64,000 nucleotides of DNA from Strongylocentrotus droebachiensis (GCA_035222895.1 JAVYIG010000407.1:1-64000); one strand, 5' to 3'; shown: positions 1-11,738, numbered from the stretch's first letter. Notes: generated by a model not told the origin, from the sequence alone. Translations and numbers: made by a program.

Positions 1-1440
1 CTTCTGTCTGTTTCGCAAATGCTAGCATGCTGACCGTTAATGAAGTCCATTTTTTCCTAACCATTTTTCCTAAACCAGTTGTCCAAAAGAATTGTAGATG
101 GCAGTATTTGCCATGCTACACCCCCCTTTAGAATAACAAACCAATCTCACTGAATCATAACTTTTTTCATATAAACAGAAAATAAAATCATATGGAAATG
201 GAATAGTGCATTTAAACTATTTTTGAAAAAAGTGGTTATCACTATGACATATATACATTCCATCTTCATCAGATTCTAAAATATCGCTCCAAGAAAATTT
301 ACCGATTTGTGATTATCTAATGTTTGAAATAGATATTAAAAAAAAGGCACAAAATGTATACAAAATGACAATCACTTCACAGACTTGTGAAATGTCTGTA
401 TTTGCCCTTTAAAATAAAAAAGCTTCCATGGCATTCTCCCTTCAAAGGAAGCAGACAAGGCAGAATGAAAGAAATTATAATTTAATCTCAAGGATATGCT
501 AAGCTTTGAAATTGAACCCGTTTCCATAGATGTTGCACGTTGCATGTGCAAATGATATAGGTGGGCGTGTATGTGTATAATTGGGTTTTACAGACGTGTA
601 TCAATCAGAACTGATCACACATCTAGAGTGCACATTTTGAATGTAACAATCTGTAAATCATGAGAGTTTTGAATCAGGTTCTGTGGGTGTCCGTCAGAGT
701 CGGTTTATTGATGACCACTAGACCTACTTATATCTCCCATGTACATGTACCGGTATTTAGAAATATGATAAGATGTACAAATATAAGCATTTACAACTGT
801 CTGCCTTAAAGATACTATGTCCCTTTTGCAGCCAACATCAAATTCTACAGAACTTTGCAGGAATTATGAATATGTCATGTATGTCCTATCTGTGAAACTT
901 AAACGTTAGCAGTGTCCTAATATTCAATTATGCAAGGAAACCTGTTTACTTGCTAGACTTCACTGTCAGACACTATTGAGTGGACTGACTGGCTTTTTTT
1001 CTTCTTTGGTAATAACATACATAAAATGAGCTGTACAGGGTACATGAGCATTTGTCTACATCAATAACCCACTTCTTTTAATTGGCCAAAATTAAACTGA
1101 TTGAATCTTTTGCAGCATAAAACGTACGACCATTTAGTTCAATGGTCTGAAAATCAGACTATTACTTACTGGCTCTATAGCTCTTAAGTCGATTCGACAA
1201 CTAATAGTTGTTATTTTCCCACTTGTACATGACACTCCTACATCCCCATTTACCATTTACCAACATCAAGAAGTTAAGAATTCAATAGAATTTGAAATAC
1301 AGAAAGTATTACTACATGAAAGTGAATTGTATTGTATCAGTAGAATAGCCATATGAAACTTAGTCTAGAATACAAAAACAACAACAGAGCAAAATTGGAA
1401 CGGATGAGAGTTAGAAATGAAATCAAGGGGCGGGAAAAAA
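1..1440. other. Non-coding stretch, no gene seen
   Basis: AT-rich sequence without a credible ORF, splice-bounded exon or repeat structure. It contains scattered TACATGTA-type palindromes and one ACCGGT motif near 810, both recurrent throughout the window. Confidence 0.5.
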
Positions 1441-1450
1441 AGAAAAGGAT

Positions 1451-1452
<2 letters not shown>

Positions 1453-1485
<33 letters not shown>
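1453..1485. repeat. (GA)n microsatellite
   Basis: Uninterrupted GA dinucleotides. A looser purine-rich tract continues at about 1690-1820. The Ser/Leu-rich ORFs read from the opposite strand are by-products of the repeat. Confidence 0.9.
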
Positions 1486-1488
<3 letters not shown>

Positions 1489-2484
1489 GGGAAGCAAAGA
1501 AGAAAAAGATGATAACAAGTAAATAAAGCAGATTTATTGCCACTCTTCTTTCTATCTCATCCCAATGTTATCATCCAATGACATTTCGTATATAGCAGTT
1601 ATTCTGATTGGCTTTTATTACTACACCCGTCCAAAAAGCATTAACACGCTAACTCTCTTCACATCTTACTCCTGATAGCTGCAAGAGATTTATTAGAAAA
1701 GGGAAATGGGAGAGGAGAGGAGGGGAAGAGAAAAGAGAGAGAGACAGAGAGACGAAGCAGAAATGCCAGACAGGCAGACAGAAAAAGGAAGAAAGAAGGT
1801 GGAAAGGAGGAAGGGAAGAGGAATAATAATAGAAAAAATGATACTTTCATGATGGCTTCACATCTTCTTCTGATAACTTATAAGGATTGACTGCACTAGA
1901 AAATGAATTGTAGTACCCATAATTATAAAGAAATAAAGACTACAAGGATATCAAGGATAGCGCCAGGAGCGTCACGACGTGACAGACATGTGTGCTACAT
2001 AAGAAGCCATTATTATTATAACATCACAATGTATGTGAAGATGAAAATTAGGTTTTATTGAGCAGAATACTAAAGTAGCTGAACCATTCCAGTTTAGAAC
2101 ACAAAGGTTACCAAACAGAATTGTGCATATGGAGAATAAACCGAGAGAATATGATCAAAGTTGGAAAGAGAAGAAAGAATGACATTTTAACGGTTGTAAC
2201 CAAGAAGGAAAACAGTAGCCCCAGACCACACATATTATCATGTGCATAGCAGGAGGATTGGCTAGCGGAAAAGCTGTAAAAAGCTCCAATTTTCTTGCCC
2301 TTTGAGACAGCATGCTGAACAGCAGCCTTAAGCAAGCAGTGCATGATACATGGAGGATACAACTAACCACTGTGCATACTTGCACACTCTTTTCACTTTC
2401 CACATGCCTGAGACAATATACATCAAACAATAACTTCCGTGAGCAAGAAAGAGATGCCTACAGATGGAAAGAGATGCCTACAGA

Positions 2485-2586
2485 TGGAGAGAGAGAGAGA
2501 GGGAAAGGCACAATATATAGAGAGAAGCAGAAGCATCAGCAGAGAAAGAGAGGGGAGGAGAGGGAGAGAGGGAGAGAGAGAGAGAG

Positions 2587-2625
<39 letters not shown>

Positions 2626-2724
2626 GGAACATAGTGAGATAGAGATGGAGAGGAAAGAAAGAGGTAGAAAAGACAGGGAAGCCCACTCTGCAGAGAAAGA
2701 GAAAGAGAAAAAGAGAAAGAGAAA

Positions 2725-2763
<39 letters not shown>

Positions 2764-2772
2764 GAAACGTGG
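2485..2772. repeat. GA-rich compound microsatellite
   Basis: Long purine tract made of GA dinucleotides with AAAGAG interruptions. It starts next to two copies of an 18-bp unit (GAGATGCCTACAGATGGA) at about 2452-2490. Long ORFs on both strands encode only Arg/Glu or Ser/Leu runs and are not genes. Confidence 0.9.
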
Positions 2773-2798
2773 TGAGATGGAGAGGCAATCAGGAGGTA

Positions 2799-3642
2799 CC
2801 CTCCCGTGCCAAAAGTATTGCAACATAGACACACACATTACACAGGAGACAAATAATTACATGAAAATGAGTGCTGTTTTAATGAATATGTAGTGCATCA
2901 TTTTTTATCATACTATCAGGCACATTTTATTGATATATCAATAGTCATTTTTCATGTAAGATTCACGAGTCTCTAGTATTTTGTTGGATATCCTCGCCTT
3001 CTAATCAGGGAAAAAATTAATATTTATTTTTTCGGGGGCTACTTTTCAAGCTTGCCTGCATGAAATAACACTCTAAAAATTTGTTTTGCATTGAACTCTA
3101 TGCAAATTTACTGGGGCTCTTTCTGATTTTTGGGGCTCTTTTGGGCATTTTCGGGGGGCAAAATTCGCCCTGAGCCCCCGTGTATTTTTTTCACTGCTTC
3201 TAATGATGGCGCGCATCCTTCTTGGCATCGTCGCGTAGAGTCCCTTGCAATCTTTCTTGGGTGATGCTTGCCCCAGGCCCCTGAAGATAGAGCGGACCAA
3301 ACCTTCCCTCGTGGCTTGGTCGGTCTTTGGTGTGGCTCTCTTGATGTCATCCCACAGATTCTCTATCGGGTTAGCATCTGGTGATTGCGCGGCCACTCTG
3401 CACCCTGTTGACGCCAGTTTCGTCATACAATTGGTCCATCCTGGCTGCCCTGTGTGCCGGTGCGTTGTCATCCTGGAAGACGAACGGGTGTTGCGCGTTG
3501 CCAAAGATGTTAGCAATGGATGGAAACAAGTGGGCGGTCCAGAATATCTCGATATTTGGCGTTATCAATGTTCCCATCTACACAAATTTAACCACAAATT
3601 TAACGAATTTCATCATGTTGCAATACTTATGGCATGGGAGGG
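2799..3642 (-). mobile_element. Tc1/mariner-like transposon, internally deleted
   Basis: Terminal inverted repeats of about 28 bp begin CCCTCCCGTGCC at 2799 and end GGCATGGGAGGG at 3642 (two mismatches seen). The element is flanked by TA on both sides (2797-2798 and 3643-3644), the target duplication expected of Tc1/mariner. At ~844 bp it is about half the usual 1.6 kb. The missing part includes the N-terminal DNA-binding half of the transposase, so the copy is non-autonomous. Confidence 0.85.
3190..3577 (-). pseudogene. Tc1-type transposase, C-terminal remnant
   Basis: Two minus-strand frames together give a recognisable DDE transposase C-terminal half. One frame holds FVFQDDNAPAHRA, the segment with the second catalytic Asp. 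The other, after a frameshift near 3400-3440, holds QSPDANPIENLWDDIKR, the segment with the catalytic Glu. Upstream of FVFQDD there is a HLFPSIANIFG-type lead-in, as in the family. The N-terminal helix-turn-helix region and first catalytic Asp are absent: the remnant starts close to the right TIR, so an internal deletion removed them. The frameshift plus deletion make it non-functional. Family assignment is firm; the exact subfamily is not determined. Confidence 0.88.
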
Positions 3643-3644
3643 TA

Positions 3645-4838
3645 GAACAGACAGGTAAGCCACTATGCAGAGAGAGAGAGAGATATATATATAGAAACAG
3701 AGGGTGAAGGCATCTATTCAGAATGAGACAGTGGGGAAGACGGACCAGAGAGAAAATGAGTGAAAGAAAGAGAGAAAGAGAGAGAGGTACAGAGAGAGAG
3801 AGAGGTACAGAGAGAAAGGTAGAGAGGGGGGTATGGGGAATGAGAAAGAATGAAACAGAGACACAGAGTAAGAGAAGGAGAAACTGGAATCATAAGATAG
3901 AGGAAATTAGATGGAGAAGATAGGCTGGAAGGGCTATCTTGAATGAGAGAAAGACCCTTCTTCCTTCACAACGTTGACGTCAAGAGCTACTCCTATAGTG
4001 GGCAAAAATCAAATCTGGCAAAATATTCTTTCCGCCAATGGGACAATGATCTCAGTCCTTTTGTATTTTAATTCTGTACATTTTTTTTGCTTCTAATGTG
4101 CATAATTTATTCAAAGAAATATTGTCTGCCTCGAGTGCATTTTCTTCATTGTAGCACACTGGTCTGCTGACAAACAGAAATGCCTGTAAGGATTGAGGCA
4201 GAATAAAATTTTAACAAATTATTGATTCTCTCTTTTACCCGATATGTTACCACAATTCCCCTCTTTCTACATCCACTGTGAACTTTCTTCCATTTTCTTC
4301 CACTCTCTCTCTCTCTCACCATTCTCTCCCTCTGTCTGTCTGTCTGTTCTCCCCTATATTTAAAAAAAAAAATCAAAAAAAATCAAAAAAAAATCAAAAA
4401 AATTAAATGAAAAAAATGAATATTTTCAGAATTTTCTTTCTTTCTCTTCCTAAGTTTAACGTTCTCTTATATCTGTTTATCCACATCCTCATTCTCATTT
4501 CATGCACCCTCTAAATTGAATTAAACCCCTTTCATGCACCCCCAATCTCCATTCCAACAATACTCTAAGGGATCACATAGCTAGCCAATGTTCTCCCTCT
4601 ATAAATTCCATCACGAGAGAACGAAAGTGACACTGCCATAAAGGCTGCACTTTATAAACGCGACTGATGTATCATCTCCGTGCATTGTAAAACAGGTCAC
4701 CATACTCTCGATGTCTGATTTTGTGAATAATTACCCCCTAATTCAATCTGCTTTGGTCGATACTGCTAGCTGAACACCTTCTTGTGGAGGGGGGAAGTCA
4801 AATAAAAGTGGAAAACATGAATGTTCATGCTCTGCAAC
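3645..4838. other. Non-coding stretch with GA-rich patches
   Basis: Contains short GA-rich microsatellite patches at about 3670-3690 and 3755-3830, and A-rich runs at 4360-4410. No credible gene was seen. Confidence 0.45.
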
Positions 4839-4839
4839 T

Positions 4840-5345
4840 GGGAAATGTTGTACAAGAGAGTAAATCAATGTCTGAATATATATGTCATGAGGGAAATTCA
4901 AGATGAAAGCAAAAGTATGAATATTCAGAATCTACTCTTGAGAATGCTATACGAGACTCAATCAAGGTCTGAATGTATATATCAGAGGGAAATTATGATA
5001 ATACAAAATAGAAATATTCAAATTCTACTACTAGTAAATGCTTTACAAGACTTAAATCAAAGTCTGAATCTGTTATAAGGGAAATTCATGATAGAAGGAA
5101 AATATGAATATTCACTCTACTACTGAGAAATGCTTTATGAGACTTAATCAATGTCTGAATATTTGTTTGTCAGTCACACTCACTGTAATACAAAGTATGA
5201 CTATTCATATTCTACTAATGAAAATGCTTTACAAGACTTAAAATGAGAGTATGTCAAAATTAGAGAAATTTGTAATACAAGGAAAGTGTGATGAATATTT
5301 TGACTCTTCTACTGGGAATCCTTTACAAGATAATCAATGCCTAGT
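4840..5345. repeat. Degenerate ~95-bp minisatellite
   Basis: Six diverged units are recognised by the phrase AAATGCTTTACAAGACTTAA followed by a TCTGAATAT-like segment. They start near 4842, 4941, 5035, 5129, 5221 and 5317, giving a 92-99 bp period. Short ORFs through it are repeat by-products. Confidence 0.75.
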
Positions 5346-6511
5346 CAAGAGAGAAAATCATGAGAAAACTGGAAATGATGCATTATTTGTGTAAGAAAAA
5401 TGGAGCGACTCTCACAATAAAACTAAGCATCATTGTGTTGTCAACAAAATGTTTAAAATGTATTAAAGACACTGTACTTTTTCTCTTATAATGTGCCGGG
5501 TATATTTAATACATGTACATTTTGTTAAAGTGGTGTTTCTGTGCTTGTATCAGATTTAATCATGAATAACAAACACACACCTACCGGTATGTAACTCAAG
5601 TTTCCCTATACTAGCAATGTCAAAGTTGAAGTGATGAAATTTAGCGATTAAATTCCAGAAACTGATCGATGGCGTTCAATTGGGGTCAGAACACACAGTT
5701 TGGCATATCCCTGGGAATGCTCACGAGTCTACGATTTATCCGACAGCACCTACAGCCTAGCAGCTCACCTTGCGATTCAGATTTGCTCAGCGTGCAGTCT
5801 GCCATTGATCGAGGAACTTGGGTTTCCCCTCAGAGTTTGTCAATATTGGTCAATGTAGACTACCAACTACGCCATTAGTCCTACGAGAATGGGCTGTGTT
5901 ATGTTAAAGAGAATCCAGGGCATAGGGCTGTATGTCTCCGAAAGGTGTTGCTGGGCTCCGTTCTAAAGAACAGCCATGTATCAAACATAATTGAAAGACA
6001 ATAGGTGAATCATTTTAGTGCACACTATCACTTTTCTGTCCTGGAGGGCTCATTGTACATTCCAGGTAGCTTAAATAATGACCATTTTCCATAAGAGTCA
6101 CAGCGATTTTGCTTTTCTTTTTCAAAGCCATTTTAGGAGTGCTTTTGAGTTATCCACTTCTAGAGCTACTAAATTAAATTATGCTCCTGTGCATATTTTA
6201 AAATAACTAACATACACTTGCACTTCATGACTGCTCCAAGATAAATATGTAAAAAAAAACCTGTGACATTCCCAAAAGTGTGAGTGTGGGTAGGTTGGGA
6301 GGGAGGGGGGGGGGGGGGCAAGTAGATGAAAGTTCAACAGAGGATCATATACATATTCAGATTCAAGTTTTCCATATATCATCTGGTAATAGTATTCAAA
6401 ACCACATTCTACATGTATCAAATCTGAGGTAATCCCAGTTAGGTCTCCACAGACACAGGACATGAGACTATCACCCTACCAACATATAAGTGGAGGGGAA
6501 GTAGGACATAA
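5346..6511. other. Non-coding stretch
   Basis: No recognisable gene. The block at about 5640-5960 is higher in complexity and GC than its surroundings and could be a conserved non-coding element or a short exon, but nothing in the sequence decides this. A poly-G run lies at about 6300-6320. Confidence 0.4.
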
Positions 6512-6611
6512 TCGTCCTTGTTTTCACGAAGTGACGGTAGTGAGGAAAATCGTAACGCAAAGTGAATGCAAATTTTTTTCACTACCCGTCACTTCGTGAA
6601 AACAGCGACGA
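6512..6611. repeat. 100-nt imperfect hairpin
   Basis: Arms of about 38 nt pair around a loop near 6550-6572. The best-paired part is GTTTTCACGAAGTGACGG against its complement CCGTCACTTCGTGAAAAC, with TCGTC/GACGA at the base. It is probably a foldback MITE remnant. A transcribed hairpin RNA is possible but unsupported. Confidence 0.7.
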
Positions 6612-6719
6612 TATATAAACTTCATGTCACACGTCACTCACAGCTAGGCTGCAAGTCTATCTTCAAACCAAGATGGTGTTATGCGTAGTGATTTAAATCA
6701 AGGTGACTTAAATCGCGCG

Positions 6720-8392
6720 AACACTAAGAGATAGGAGAGAGAGAGAGAGGAGACTAGACGAGAGAGGAAAAAGTAAGAGAGAGAAAGAGAGAGACGGATG
6801 AAATAAAAATTGTGTCACATATCAACATCTACTTAAACTTCTTAAGGAATAAAATAATGCATTAATGCACCAATAGTCTAGGGCACAGAGGAAACTATTA
6901 TCCCCCTATTTCAATGTAAACAGAGATAGATGAAATAGTTTCAAAAATTAGACATGAAGGAAAAGAACGTATTACTTTTTGGTAGGATATTCCAATCTGC
7001 GAAATGAAAAACTCAAAAAGTAACCCGTCAAAACAAATCTGTTCATGAGTCACAATGCATAAAATCGCTGTTTAGAATAAAAATGGCTCTCAAAATAACA
7101 ACTTTACTTTTTACTCTGCTACAGGTTTCCTTTAAAGTACCAAGTTATTTCTATTTGCCCTGTCAACAGATGAAGCATAAATATGGATTCTTGGCAAAAG
7201 TTTCTTTTTTCTTCTTCTGTGAAATCAAGAGGGAAGTTCATGAACTGTTTCAAAGAGCTGGCAACTCTGCCCCTCACACGACCTCTGCAATCATTCATTG
7301 GTACAAACCATTGTCTTGGTAACAAAAAGCATCTAATTTCTGCACAAAGAGCTTCAAACTGTTCGTGATTTGACCCTTGAACAACAACACAAGTCTCAGA
7401 GGAATCTGCTTGAATTTCACTGACAACAGATTCAATTTACAGAAAAATGCAGAGAAAGAATTCTAGATTTGATCCATGATTGACATTTGAAATTTCATAG
7501 ACATTCACTATGTTAACGGAGGTGCAAAACTAGAAAATTGCGCCATTCAATTACATTCTTCACTTCAGGTACCTCAGTTTTAATGGTTTAGTCGGCATAG
7601 TTCAAAGATGTAGCCTTGAGAGAAGAGGGACCACAAGTTTTGAGATTATTTACTTCATCAACAATCATTCTGAATATCACTATAAAGAAGAATCCAGAAT
7701 ATAAAGTATTAATTCATCTGCTCTTTTAATACATACCGGTATTGTTTTTTTTCTTTAATAGTAAAAAATTGTATAGCTTTTAGACTTAAAATCTAGTTAT
7801 TTCAGCATGTATGCTTCACTGTTGGTTATTGTCCTGGTAATCTACAATAATTCAAATAATGCCATTATAAAGCCTATAAAACGCTCCCCAAAAAGCCAGA
7901 TTGCCTCCGCCGCTTCTAAATGTATGGAAGACGGTCTTTTCTAGCCCCCCTCTCACTATGTCTGACCTGTGATCCGACTGACGACACTTGCTCAAGGCTT
8001 TATTTGTCAAGACATGAGTATGGGTACAGGATGAGGGTTGCAAATGGGTTTAAGTGTAGGGTTAGGTATTAGTTAGGGTAAATGGTTGATGTTCAGAATT
8101 TGGTTAGTGCAGGAAACTAATGCATAGCAACTGTCGCAGGAGCAAGTTTAATACTACCATCTATACCTCTCCCAGGAAACGGTCAATGACATTTTGGAGT
8201 CTCGATTTCATAACATCTTGATTGATGACACGTTCAATTTTTATTGCTATCACAAATGACTCCAGTCGTGAAGAAACTGTTTTGAATGTAACATGCATCA
8301 CCACAAACTTTAATTACATGAGGACAAATATATCATCTGAAAAAAGTAGTCTTGGATGTAATCTTGAATAACATCACAAATCATCAAAATCG
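6720..8392. other. Non-coding stretch
   Basis: GA-rich patch at 6730-6795, then AT-rich unique-looking sequence. A 68-codon minus-strand ORF at 7119-7325 has protein-like composition but no clear family or well-formed splice sites, so it is not called a gene. Confidence 0.4.
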
Positions 8393-8596
8393 GCCTGTCT
8401 TCATCAGCTCAAGTTTGCCAAATATCCCACTATTTCCAGACTCGAGATATTATCCTGAAGCTCACAATAGCTTCTTCACCAAACCGATACGCTTATCACA
8501 AACTAGCTCGGACAGGTGCAAATTAGCCCGCTATTTTGGGGTTATTTCCCAAATCATGAAAATCAGTATTGATTTTATTATTTACGATATAAATCT

Positions 8597-8751
8597 ACGT
8601 ATCTACCTATTCTACTTTGCTATTGTTGCACCTCAACATTGCATAACCGAAACTTAAAACACATCGCCAAATTGCTCATACCCCCCCGACCAATGGCGCC
8701 CTCCGTGACCCTTGCGTCCGAGCGCCGCCAACGTAACCTCTTCCTCTTATC
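8597..8751 (-). repeat. DIRS copy 1 left inverted terminal repeat
   Basis: A 155-bp block pairs in inverted orientation with 14204-14358. The outermost 42 bp (8555-8596) is unique to this end. It carries the copy-1-specific variant GACCAATGGCGCC, also present in the right ITR of the same copy. Confidence 0.9.
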
Positions 8752-8804
8752 ACGAGTTCCCTAGGACACACCTTGGTAAAGGCGCAGGGGATGGAGGGAG
8801 GGAA

Positions 8805-8904
8805 AATAGGTAGATACGTAGATTTATATCGTAAATAATAAAATCAATACTGATTTTCATGATTTACATCAATAAATCAACGTATCTACCTATTCTACTT
8901 TGCT
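8805..8904 (-). promoter_or_regulatory. DIRS copy 1 internal complementary region
   Basis: 8805-8861 is the reverse complement of the element's left end, and 8862-8904 is the reverse complement of its right end, directly abutted at CATG|ATTTAC. In DIRS-1 models the ICR acts as a template bridging the cDNA ends to complete a full circular element before recombinase integration. The junction is intact and confirms the element boundaries. Confidence 0.9.
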
Positions 8905-8957
8905 AAAGACCAGCACAGATTAATGCCGGGTGGTAAAAACCAAGCAAACTTATCAAT

Positions 8958-9622
8958 TTAATAAGAAATAGACGACGAAGCCGCCTTCAGAGAAACGACC
9001 ACAAAGGCTCGTTCGCCCGCGGGCACATCTTTGAGGTAAAAAGCAGTAAAAGAACTTGGAGACTTCCAAAAAGCTGCTTTACAGATATCTTGAACCGAAA
9101 CTCCGATGAAAAGAGTCCAAGACGTACTGACACTGTGAGTATCATGGGCACGAGGAGTCCTGCCAGGCGTCAAGGCCTCAGGGCCCGCCGCCTTGATAGC
9201 CAAGACTAACCACCTGGAGATCGTATCCCGAGATGCCGCCGAAAGTGGCTCTCGAGAAACCAGAAAGAGCTGATCCGACTTGCGAAAAGGCTTCGTCTTG
9301 TAAAGATACCATTTGAGGGCGCGAACGGGACACCACAGTCCGTCCCCGAAGACCGAAAAAAATCCGACAAGGGATGAAGCACCACTTCCACTGAACCCGA
9401 CGTGTCAGACTGATTCTAAGCAATAAAAGAAGCCTTGGGAATCAAACGAACCCCACGTCCTTCCCAGCGGATATGCCCAGGGGCAACTGAAAGGGTATGA
9501 AGTGAGCCCCTACGCTGACCAGAAGTGATTGCCATGAGAAAAACCGTCTTGACCGTAGTAAGCAGAAGCGTCGCAGAACACAGCGGTTCGAAGGGAGGGC
9601 CAAAACCTTGGGTAAACTCCAC
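8958..9622 (-). pseudogene. Tyrosine recombinase C-terminal catalytic region, copy 1
   Basis: Minus-strand fragments in more than one frame give the catalytic half of a DIRS tyrosine recombinase. A SGQRRGSLHTL-like block carries the first catalytic Arg (about 9416-9622 frame). Further on come PRAHDTHSVSTSW, the box II HxxR site, and DICKAAFWKSPSSF followed by FYLKDV, where the Tyr is the expected nucleophile. Two features argue against activity: frame breaks around 9420 and 9205-9380, and HDTH where the family usually has HxxR, so the second catalytic Arg reads as His. The enzyme would integrate the circular element without an RNase H-type integrase. Confidence 0.85.
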
Positions 9623-9652
9623 ACTGGCGTCAGAGGTCTGAAGAAGGGTCTC

Positions 9653-11386
9653 TTAAGGAAGAAAGACTTCAAAAGAGCCGCTAGCTGAGGAGCAGAAGAA
9701 ACCGAAGATAGCAGACCGATAGCCACAAATCGTTGACAGAGCTCTCCCCTTGTCATACAAAGAGATCAGAAAGTCAGCAATAGAAGGTAAAGACGCCTCT
9801 CTAGGGGCGACGCCCACCTCCTCACACCAAGTGTGAAAAGCATCCAACCAGGAGTTGTAAACCGTCCTGGTCGACTCTCGTCTACTCTGGACTAGAAATT
9901 GTGCAGCACGTTCGGAGAAACCTGACGAACGAGCCCTCTTCCCGATAACCGCCAAGCGGTCAGACGGAGGATTTCCGGCCGCTGGTGTAGAATACCAGAC
10001 AGAGGTTGCGACACCAGATCCGGATGACACGGCAACGACCACGGAGCCCCCACCAGGAGGGTCAGGAGGTCCTGAAACCACGACCTCGCCGGCCACCAAG
10101 GAGCTATGAGAATCATCATCGCTTGATCTTCCCTGATCTTCCAGAGCACATGGGGAAACAACGCGAACGGGGGAAAGGCGTAAGCCCTCCATCCCTCCAC
10201 GGGATCGCAAAAGCGTCCAGAGCAAAAGCTCCTGGTTCCCGGACTCTCGAGAATATCGAGGAAAACGATGGTTGAGCGAAGTTGCGAAGAGATCGATGAC
10301 GAGAACACCGAACACTCTCCCCAGTTGCCTGAAGACAGTCGGAGGCAGAGTCCACTCTGAGGGAAGGCACTTGCCTCTGGAGAGAAAGTCCGCTAAGATA
10401 TTCTCTTCGCCCGGGATATGTGATGCAATCGGGAACACCCTTGCCCCCTTGCACCACGCCCAGAGTTGAGAGGCCAACTCGTTCAGAGCCACAGAATGAG
10501 TGCCTCCCCGTCTGTTGATGTACGCCATCACCGATACGTTGTCCGTAAGAATCAGAACCGAACGACCCACCAGACGAGCACGGAAGTGACGAAGCGAAGC
10601 AAACACTCCCATGAGTTCCAACACATTGATGTGGGGCAGAAAGTCCAGATGACTCCAGTCTCCTGAAATCATTGACCCCTGGCAATGACCTCCCCAAACC
10701 AACAGCGACGCGTCCGTGGTGACGGTCACGGAAGGGAGAGGAACTCGGAAGCGTTTGCCCTGAAGGAAGAAGGAACGACGAAGCCAAGGACCTAGAAGAC
10801 CCTTGATTCTGGACAACAGGGGGATCCACGACAAAAGAGAACTCACGCTCGGCTGATAAAACTCCAACAGAAAGAGTTGGAAGGGACTCATCAATAGTCG
10901 ACAATCTGGAAGCATGTCGACTAGACTGGAGAGAAACCCTAGCCACTGAAGCCAACGCTCGGCTTTCACCCGACGTGCACATCTCAGAGACCGAGCAGTC
11001 CTGACTATCGTCTCGACCCTGTCGAGACTGGGACGAGCCAGCTGATGACGAATGTCCAGCTGAGCACCTAGGTAAGACGGCGTGCGAGTCGGAACGAACT
11101 CTGATTTCTCCCAAATTATGAGAAATCCGAGATCTTGAGTCGTGCTGATCAGAATCTGCATATGAACCAACAGCAGAGCCTCCGACTTTGCGACCAACAG
11201 CCAGTCGTCTAAATAAGCGAAAAGACGAAGACCCCGACTTCTCAGAAACGCCATGACTGACGCCACGACTCTCGTGAAAATCCGAGGAGCATGGCGCAAA
11301 CCGAACAGGAGCGCTCTGTAACGGTAGAATTTGCCCAGGAAGGCAAAACCCCACAAGATCCCGCGACCGCGGATGTATCGGCACAT
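9653..11386 (-). pseudogene. DIRS RT palm, RNase H and recombinase N-terminus, copy 1
   Basis: Longest open frame of the element (577 codons). Domains in order: the end of an RT fingers/palm region (LLFGLRHAPRIFTRV); the RT catalytic motif FAYLDDWLLVAKS near residues 55-67; an RNase H domain starting VTTDASLLVWGG (near residue 220) with LELMGVFASLRHF, LTDNVSVMAYINRRGG and HIPGEENILADFLSRG; then the recombinase N-terminal core-binding segment (VQSRRESTRTVYNSWLDAF, later ALSTICGYRSAI). Between RNase H and recombinase the family-like sequence leaves this frame: a stretch beginning WRAYAFPPFALFPHVLW is read at about 9950-10200 in another frame. The N-terminal part of RT lies in yet another frame upstream (11350-11738). 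The element cannot make one continuous Pol protein, so it is called broken although the catalytic RT and RNase H motifs look intact. Confidence 0.9.
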
Positions 11387-11738
11387 GAAAATAAGCGTCG
11401 CGAAGATCCAAAGAAACCGCGACGTCTGCGGGATTCAACGAAGAAAGGATGGTTGCCAGATGATCCATTCGGAACTGAACCTTTCCCAAATGAAGGTTAA
11501 ACCGCTTCATGTTGAGAATCATTCTTAAAGAACCCGAGCACTTGGGAATTACGAACACCGGCGACAAACAAAGACACGGGTGATCGTCTACTTCTTCTAT
11601 TGCCCCCTTCTCTAACAGAGACACAAATTCGGAGGAAATGTGACTCTGAAAAAGAGGGGACATGATCGGAGAGCGGCTCCGGAGGACGCCATTCGGAAGA
11701 GGTTCCACAAAATCTATGAAGAACCCTTCTCGTACCAC
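11350..11738 (-). pseudogene. DIRS reverse transcriptase N-terminal part, copy 1
   Basis: Frame beginning MVREGFFIDFVEPLPNG reads a DIRS RT N-terminus: LLEKGAIEEVDD, then LSPVFVIPKCSGSLRMI (RT motif 1-2 region), MDHLATILSSLNP and VSLDLRDAYFHVPIHPRSR (motif A, with the first catalytic Asp in SLDLRDAY). Immediately after HPRSR similarity continues only in the frame of the 9653-11386 segment, so one base is gained or lost near 11370. Copy 2 breaks at the same place. Confidence 0.88.

Noticed and set aside
2312-2893. 193-codon Arg/Glu-rich ORF and Ser/Leu-rich antisense ORFs
   Set aside because: Translations of a GA microsatellite; all frames stay open because the repeat contains no stops.
7119-7325. 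68-codon minus ORF with protein-like composition
   Set aside because: No domain recognised, no convincing splice pair, and the opposite strand is also open.
11350-11390. Programmed ribosomal frameshift in the DIRS RT
   Set aside because: It lies inside the conserved palm and no slippery heptamer was noticed; a shared mutation is simpler.
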